10,104 nt of DNA, taken from NCBI GenBank assembly GCA_007122945.1, contig SKSP01000146.1, positions 1 through 10,104 on the forward strand, in the 5' to 3' direction. This DNA comes from Ilumatobacteraceae bacterium. GTDB lineage: Bacteria > Actinomycetota > Acidimicrobiia > Acidimicrobiales > Ilumatobacteraceae. Below the pieces are notes generated by a model. It was not told where the DNA came from. It did no database searches and saw only the letters and a list, made by a program, of their open reading frames with translations. Positions 5,717 through 10,104 of the stretch are shown piece after piece. A program made the translations under genes and the position numbers. Numbering within the stretch: position 1 is the first letter of the stretch; each line of letters opens with the position of its first letter.

Positions 5717-6234
5717 TGGCCGACAACACATCGTCCAACCCCCCGAAGAAGTCGCGCGTCCCCGGCATGGTCAAGGGCCTCGGCGTCACGCTCGGCACGC
5801 TCGTGCGCACCGGCACCCAGGGTGCCAACACCGTGCAGTACCCGCACGAGAAGGAGGCGCCGCCGATCCGCGCCCGCGGCGTCATCGCGCTGCACGAGGA
5901 GAACTGCACGGCGTGCATGCTCTGTGCCCGGTCGTGCCCCGACTGGTGCATCTACATCGAGGGTCACAAGCAGCTCGCGCCGCCCCGCCGGGCGGGGGGC
6001 AAGCCGCGGCAGGTCAACCACCTCGACCGGTTCGACATCGACTACGCGCTCTGCATGTACTGCGGCATCTGCGTCGAGGTGTGCCCGTTCGACGCCCTCT
6101 TCTGGAGCCCCGAGTACGAGTACTCCGAGCCGCGCATCGCCGACCTGCTGCACGACAAGGACAAGCTCGGCGAGTGGATGGAGACCGTCCCGGAGGCCCC
6201 CGAGCTGGAAGCCGGCGCGGAGAAGAAGAAGTGA
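5716..6234 (+). CDS. nuoI: NADH-quinone oxidoreductase subunit I, 2x[4Fe-4S] ferredoxin-like
   Basis: This 172-residue peripheral subunit (TYKY/Nqo9) carries clusters N6a and N6b and relays electrons to N2 in NuoB. The two ligand motifs are complete: CTACMLCARSCP (Cys64, 67, 70, 74) and CMYCGICVEVCP (Cys113, 116, 119, 123). Cys78 is an additional cysteine. A Pro/Arg-rich insert (APPRRAGGKPRQVNHL, about 88-103) makes the linker between the motifs about 10 residues longer than in E. coli NuoI. The C-terminus extends in a charged tail ending in three lysines. The DWCIYIEGHK and FDALFWSPEYEYSE segments resemble, from memory, the NuoI of the second, NuoEFG-less nuo cluster of Streptomyces. The ATG sits in a TGATG overlap with nuoH, with AAGGTGG 7 nt upstream. 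Confidence 0.95.
   Translation: MADNTSSNPPKKSRVPGMVKGLGVTLGTLVRTGTQGANTVQYPHEKEAPPIRARGVIALHEENCTACMLCARSCPDWCIYIEGHKQLAPPRRAGGKPRQVNHLDRFDIDYALCMYCGICVEVCPFDALFWSPEYEYSEPRIADLLHDKDKLGEWMETVPEAPELEAGAEKKK
6219..6222 (+). promoter_or_regulatory. Ribosome binding site supporting the GTG start of nuoJ
   Basis: GGAG, followed by an AAG run, ends 8 nt before the GTG at 6231. It supports a GTGA overlap start for nuoJ inside the last codons of nuoI. Confidence 0.6.
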
Positions 6235-6764
6235 GCGGCACGATCGCCACGGTGCTGGCGGCCGACGGGATCAACGTCGCCAAGAACGTCGGGTTCGGCA
6301 TCATCGCGTTCGCGATGATCTTCGCCGCCCTCTGCGTGGTCGCGACCAAGAACGTCGTGCACGCCGCCCTCTGGCTGGTGGTCGTGCTCGGTGGCGTCGC
6401 CGCGCAGTACATCCTCGCGGCCGCCGAGTTCGTCGCCATCTCGCAGGTGCTCGTCTACATCGGTGCGGTGACGGTGCTCTTCTTGTTCGGCATCATGTTG
6501 ACCCGCGCCAGGATCGGCACCGACATCGGCCTGTTCAACAGCGGGTGGGCGCTCGGGATCCCCGTCGCCGCGCTGCTGCTCGGCGTCGTCGGGTGGGCGG
6601 TGCTCGACTACACCGGCGACGACGTCATCGCCAACCAGGCACCCACGCCCACCGTGCTGCTGTCGGACGCGTACCTCGGCCCGTACCTCGTCCCGTTCCT
6701 CGCCCTGTCGTTCGTCCTGCTCGCCGCCGCCATCGGCGCGATCGTCATCGCCCGCAAGGACTGA
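6231..6764 (+). CDS. nuoJ: NADH-quinone oxidoreductase subunit J (ND6-like)
   Basis: This 177-residue membrane subunit is the ND6 homologue, whose third helix takes part in coupling quinone reduction to proton pumping. Five hydrophobic helices fit the family. The strongest signature is EFVAISQVLVYIGAVTVLFL and the following FGIMLTRAR, the helix-3 region with its conserved Tyr and Gly residues. In the last helix the segment LVPFLALSFVLL carries Leu157 where homologues such as E. coli NuoJ have a Glu (ELAS). The start is GTG at 6231, chosen for the 4-bp GTGA overlap with nuoI and the GGAG site 8 nt upstream; longer open frames reaching upstream only read through nuoI. Four bases separate it from nuoK. 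Confidence 0.93.
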   Translation: MSGTIATVLAADGINVAKNVGFGIIAFAMIFAALCVVATKNVVHAALWLVVVLGGVAAQYILAAAEFVAISQVLVYIGAVTVLFLFGIMLTRARIGTDIGLFNSGWALGIPVAALLLGVVGWAVLDYTGDDVIANQAPTPTVLLSDAYLGPYLVPFLALSFVLLAAAIGAIVIARKD

Positions 6765-6768
6765 CCCG

Positions 6769-7068
6769 ATGCTCGCTGCGAACTTCCTGTTGCTCTCGGC
6801 CGTCCTGTTCTCCATCGGCGTGTTCGGCGTGCTCGCCCGCCGCAACGCCGTCCTCGTGCTGATGTCGGTCGAGCTCGTGCTGGCGGCCGTGATGCTGAAC
6901 CTGGTCGCCTTCTCGACGATCGTCGGCACGATCGACGGCCAGGTGTTCACGCTGTTCGTGATCGGTGTCGCCGCGGCCGAGGTCGGGGTCGGCCTGGCGA
7001 TGGTGCTGATGGTGTACCGCAACCGTCGTTCCATCTCGCTCGACGAGCTGTCGGAGATGAAGGGCTGA
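6769..7068 (+). CDS. nuoK: NADH-quinone oxidoreductase subunit K (ND4L-like)
   Basis: This 99-residue, three-helix membrane subunit links the quinone-proximal part to the antiporter-like subunits. The length matches the family exactly. Both functionally important buried glutamates are present: Glu35 in helix 2 (LMSVELVL) and Glu71 in helix 3 (GVAAAEVGVGLA). These correspond to Glu36 and Glu72 of E. coli NuoK. The protein ends with a short charged cytoplasmic tail. The ATG at 6769 has AAGGA 8 nt upstream, at the end of nuoJ. The stop is separated from the nuoL ATG by a single base. Confidence 0.96.
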   Translation: MLAANFLLLSAVLFSIGVFGVLARRNAVLVLMSVELVLAAVMLNLVAFSTIVGTIDGQVFTLFVIGVAAAEVGVGLAMVLMVYRNRRSISLDELSEMKG

Positions 7069-7069
7069 G

Positions 7070-9553
7070 ATGTTCGCCGCAGACGCACTCCCCACCGGCT
7101 GGTTCCTCGAGAACGCATGGTTGATCCCCGTCGTCCCCGCGATCGCGTTCGCGCTGATCATCGGGGTCGGCAAGCGCCTGCCCTACCGCGGCAGCGAGGT
7201 CGGGATCGCCTCGATGGTGGTGTCGTTGTTCCTCTCGATCGGTGCGGTCGTGCAGTGGATGCAGCGGGTCAACGCCGCCGACGGCGCCCACGCGGCGGCC
7301 GGCGGTGGCACGGGTGGCGGTGTGGCCGGCACGGTCGAGGGCTTCGCCCGGACGGTCTTCCCGACCGCGGCGGGCAACGGCAACGGCGAGCCCTACGTCG
7401 AGCCCGTCATCCGGAGCTGGGTGTGGTGGCAGAACGCCGGGCTCGAGTTCGGCCTCGGTCAGCACATCGACGGTCTCGCCGTGCTGATGCTCGTGCTGGT
7501 GGCCGGCATCTCGCTGCTCGTCCAGATCTTCTCGCTGGACTACGTGCGCGGCGACCGCCGCTACACGCACTTCTTCGCCGCCCTCACGTTGTTCTCCGCC
7601 GGCATGCTCATCATGGTCCTCGCCGAGAACATGGTGCAGCTGATCCTCGGCTGGGAGATCATGGGCCTGTGCTCGTTCATGCTGATCGGGCACTGGTGGG
7701 AGGACAAGGCGAACAGCCGGGCCGCGCTGAAGGCGTTCTTCACCGTGCGCGTCGGCGACATCGGCCTCCTCGTCGGGACGGCGATCGTCTTCTTCGGCGC
7801 CAACCAGTGGGCCGTCGACAACCTCGACTCGAACGGGTTCAGCATCCAGGCGATCTCGGCGTGGGCGCTCTCGGGCGACGCCAGCTCACTGGTCCTGATG
7901 TGGGGCGCGGTCGCCCTGTTCATCGCGTGCATCGGCAAGTCGGGTCAGTTCCCGCTGCACACCTGGCTCCCCGACGCGATGGCGGGTCCGACCCCGGTCA
8001 GCTCGCTGCTGCACTCGTCCACGATGGTCGTCGCCGGCGTGTTCCTCGTCGCGCGTCTCTACCCGGTGTTCTGGGAGGGCCTCGCGATCGGCCCCGGCGG
8101 GCTGAACGTCATCGCCATCATCGGCGCCATCACGCTCGTGATCGCCGCGCTGTTGGCGTTCGTCCAGAACGACATCAAGAAGGTGCTGGCGTACTCGACG
8201 GTCAGCCAGCTCGGCTTCATGATGCTCGGCCTGGGCACCGGCGCCTGGCTGCCCGCCGTGTTCCACATCTTCACCCACGCCTTCTTCAAGTGCTGCCTGT
8301 TCCTGTGCGCCGGCTCGGTGAGCCACTCCGGTTCGCACCACAGCTTCGACATGAAGAAGGACATGGGCGGCCTCGCCAAGAAGATGCCGATCACCGCCGG
8401 CGCGTGGATCGTCTCGATGCTCGCGCTCGCCGGCGTGTTCCCGCTGTCCGGCTTCTTCTCGAAGGACGAGATCATCGCCAACGTCGGCGCCAACGGCTAC
8501 ACGACGTTCATGTGGGTGGCCTTCGGTGGGGCGTTCATGACCGCGGCCTACATGGTGCGCGCCACCTACCTCACGTTCTTCGGTGAGCCGCGGGGCGCCG
8601 CCGCGGCCGAGCACCACGAAGCGGACCACGAGCTGCAGCCCGCCGGCGGCGTCGACGCCCACACGGAGGAGCCCCACGACGAGGCGATGGTGGCCGCCGG
8701 CCACGGCCTCGACGTCTCGGGCGATCCGGACCCGCACGCCGACGATCATCTCCACGGTGCTCACCATCCCCCGCGCGAGTCCGGACCGCTGATCCTGGTC
8801 CCGGTCTGCATCCTCGCGTTCTTGGCGGCCGTCGCCGGCTTCACCAACGCGGTGCCGTTCGGCGAGAGCTGGGAGGTGCTCAAGAAGTACGTCGAGCCGC
8901 GCGCCGAGGTGGTCGATCTCGCCGATGCCCGCATGGCGATCGCCGGCGGGCCGGGCGAAGCGATGCAACTCGTCGCTCCATCGGCCGCGGCCGCCGACGC
9001 GTGCGGGTTCGACGCGCCGCCCGACGGCGCGGTGTGCCTGTTCCCCGCGGTCGCCCACGCTCCGTTCTCGTGGGCGAAGGGCTTCCTCGCGCTCGGCATC
9101 GTCGGCGCCGGCCTGGTGAGTTCGTGGTTCATGTGCGTCGCCCTGTACACGCGACGCGACCGTCGCCTCGTCGGTCTCACGGAGCGGTTCGCGCCGGCCC
9201 GGTGGGGCTACCAGTTCCTCTGGAACAAGTACTACCTCGACCATCTCTACGAGAAGGTGATCGTGCACGGCATCGCCCACCCGATCGCCAACGCGGCCTA
9301 CTGGGTCAACCAGAAGGTCATCGACCGGACCGTCGACGAGTCGGGTCGCCAGACCCGGCGCGCCGGTGAGTTCGTGTACCGGAACATCGACCAGCGGGTG
9401 GTCGACGGCGCGGTCAACGCGTCGGGCACCGCCGCGTCGGGTACGGGGCAGCTGCTCCGGCCCATCCAGTCCGGGAAGGTCAACCAGTACGGGGCGCTGA
9501 TCTTCGGCGCCGCAGCCGTGGCCGCCATCGTGCTCGTCATCGTCAACGTGTAA
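7070..9553 (+). CDS. nuoL: NADH-quinone oxidoreductase subunit L (ND5-like), enlarged
   Basis: This 827-residue antiporter-like proton-pumping subunit is longer than the usual 600-650 residues. The pump core is intact: GWEIMGLCSF with Glu196 (helix 5), IGKSGQFPLHTWLPDAM with Lys290 (helix 7), NDIKKVLAYSTVSQLGFM (helix 8) and SGFFSKDEI with Lys465 (helix 12). The extra length lies in three places. A Gly/Ala-rich insert occupies about residues 68-125 after the second helix. A His- and acid-rich loop of about 60 residues covers 512-571, with 11 histidines. A further soluble segment covers about 595-665. The C-terminal part carries the amphipathic lateral-helix region (YYLDHLYEKVIVHG onward) and a last anchoring helix. 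AAGGG lies 5 nt before the ATG. A 37-bp gap follows before nuoM. Confidence 0.96.
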   Translation: MFAADALPTGWFLENAWLIPVVPAIAFALIIGVGKRLPYRGSEVGIASMVVSLFLSIGAVVQWMQRVNAADGAHAAAGGGTGGGVAGTVEGFARTVFPTAAGNGNGEPYVEPVIRSWVWWQNAGLEFGLGQHIDGLAVLMLVLVAGISLLVQIFSLDYVRGDRRYTHFFAALTLFSAGMLIMVLAENMVQLILGWEIMGLCSFMLIGHWWEDKANSRAALKAFFTVRVGDIGLLVGTAIVFFGANQWAVDNLDSNGFSIQAISAWALSGDASSLVLMWGAVALFIACIGKSGQFPLHTWLPDAMAGPTPVSSLLHSSTMVVAGVFLVARLYPVFWEGLAIGPGGLNVIAIIGAITLVIAALLAFVQNDIKKVLAYSTVSQLGFMMLGLGTGAWLPAVFHIFTHAFFKCCLFLCAGSVSHSGSHHSFDMKKDMGGLAKKMPITAGAWIVSMLALAGVFPLSGFFSKDEIIANVGANGYTTFMWVAFGGAFMTAAYMVRATYLTFFGEPRGAAAAEHHEADHELQPAGGVDAHTEEPHDEAMVAAGHGLDVSGDPDPHADDHLHGAHHPPRESGPLILVPVCILAFLAAVAGFTNAVPFGESWEVLKKYVEPRAEVVDLADARMAIAGGPGEAMQLVAPSAAAADACGFDAPPDGAVCLFPAVAHAPFSWAKGFLALGIVGAGLVSSWFMCVALYTRRDRRLVGLTERFAPARWGYQFLWNKYYLDHLYEKVIVHGIAHPIANAAYWVNQKVIDRTVDESGRQTRRAGEFVYRNIDQRVVDGAVNASGTAASGTGQLLRPIQSGKVNQYGALIFGAAAVAAIVLVIVNV

Positions 9554-9578
9554 CGGATCGCGCCCAGAGAGAGATCGC

Positions 9579-9582
9579 AGGA
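9579..9582 (+). promoter_or_regulatory. Ribosome binding site of nuoM
   Basis: AGGA lies 8 nt before the ATG at 9591 in the 37-bp gap after nuoL, the only sizeable gap in the operon. No promoter or terminator is evident in the gap. Confidence 0.5.
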
Positions 9583-9590
9583 CCGAGATC

Positions 9591-10104
9591 ATGGAAACGC
9601 TCACCAACGACAACTGGCTCCTCACGGTCGGCACGTTCTTGCCGCTCGTGGGTGTGCTCGTGATGCTGTTCATCCCGCGTGCCGAGGAGCAGCTGCACAA
9701 GACGATCGCCGTCGTCACCTCCGGTGCGACGCTCGCCGTCGGCATCTTCACGATGTTCCGGTTCGACTTCGGTCAGGCCGAGAAGCTGCAGTTCTTCGTC
9801 GACGTCACGTGGATCGAGGTGGTCCGCTCGAACTACACGGTCGGCCTCGACGGGATCTCGCTGCCGCTGTACGTGCTGTCGATGGCGATCACGTTCCTCG
9901 TCGCGATCTACACCTGGAGCGACATGCCCGAGGCGGGCAACCCGAAGGCTTTCTTGATGCTGATGCTCGTGCTGCAGGTCGGCATGGCCGGCACGTTCAT
10001 CGCCCAGGACCTGATCCTGTTCTTCGTCTTCTTCGAGATCGTGCTGCTGCCGATGTACTTCATGATCGGCGTGTGGGGCGGCGAGGACCGCCAGTACGCC
10101 TCGC
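9591..10104 (+). CDS. nuoM: NADH-quinone oxidoreductase subunit M (ND4-like), 5' part
   Basis: This antiporter-like proton-pumping subunit is cut by the right edge of the window; 171 codons are visible of an expected 490-530 or so. It starts METLTNDNWLLTVGTFLP with an N-terminal membrane helix, then has the family-typical YTVGLDGISLPLYVLSMAIT (residues 83-102). The helix-5 block is FFVFFEIVLLPMYFMIGVWG, with the essential Glu149 (E. coli Glu144). The GLDGISLPL and EIVLLPMYF motifs separate it from NuoL and NuoN. The frame stays open to the window end with no stop codon. An AGGA site lies 8 nt before the ATG. nuoN is expected beyond the window. Confidence 0.93.
   Translation, partial: METLTNDNWLLTVGTFLPLVGVLVMLFIPRAEEQLHKTIAVVTSGATLAVGIFTMFRFDFGQAEKLQFFVDVTWIEVVRSNYTVGLDGISLPLYVLSMAITFLVAIYTWSDMPEAGNPKAFLMLMLVLQVGMAGTFIAQDLILFFVFFEIVLLPMYFMIGVWGGEDRQYAS

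Noticed and set aside
9554..9590. Possible missing small gene or internal promoter between nuoL and nuoM
   Set aside because: The gap is only 37 bp, contains a ribosome binding site, and shows no -35/-10 pair or hairpin.
7886..9751. Long minus-strand open frame (621 codons) opposite nuoL
   Set aside because: It is a GC-rich shadow of nuoL. The translation is Arg/Asp/His-rich with no recognisable domain, while the plus strand encodes an unmistakable NuoL. The same applies to long minus-strand frames opposite nuoD and nuoH.
7070..10104. NuoL and NuoM as Mrp-type cation/proton antiporter subunits
   Set aside because: They follow nuoA-K in one operon. NuoL has the C-terminal lateral-helix region specific to complex I, so complex I identity is clear despite shared ancestry with Mrp proteins.

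Overview
This is a very GC-rich, gene-dense bacterial window, most likely from an actinomycete. I lean towards the Acidimicrobiia because of the overall protein style, but no marker gene here proves it. GTG and TTG starts, tight gene overlaps and starts without a ribosome binding site that follow a TAnnnT-like box all fit an actinobacterium.

Layout: Positions 42-1656 hold two genes on the minus strand. One is a 12-helix major facilitator efflux transporter. Upstream of it is a short ORF that reads as a threonine aldolase with its centre deleted in frame and a 15-bp unit repeated four times. A divergent intergenic region (1657-1806) appears to carry promoters facing both ways. From 1807 to the right edge the plus strand is a single operon for respiratory complex I: nuoA-B-C-D-H-I-J-K-L and the start of nuoM. 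Adjacent genes overlap or nearly touch.

How the genes work together: NuoB, C, D and I form the peripheral Q-module (Fe-S clusters N2, N6a and N6b). NuoA, H, J and K form the proximal membrane part. NuoL and NuoM are antiporter-like proton-pumping subunits; nuoN presumably follows beyond the window. The NADH-oxidising module genes nuoE, nuoF and nuoG are absent from their usual place: nuoD runs into nuoH with a 1-bp overlap. The set resembles, from memory, the second NuoEFG-less nuo cluster of Streptomyces and similar 11-subunit complexes. The electron donor is therefore uncertain (ferredoxin, F420H2, or a shared NADH module encoded elsewhere).

The most notable biology is that residues nearly invariant in canonical complex I are changed in the quinone-binding and E-channel region. 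In NuoD, the quinone-headgroup Tyr is Trp92, the Asp paired with the catalytic His is Gln144, and a conserved segment of about 25 residues is missing. In NuoH, two conserved acidic residues are replaced by Leu37 and Ile227. The iron-sulfur ligands and the pump-module Glu and Lys residues that I checked are intact. This looks like a working but mechanistically divergent complex I paralogue. These comparisons were made by eye against remembered reference sequences.
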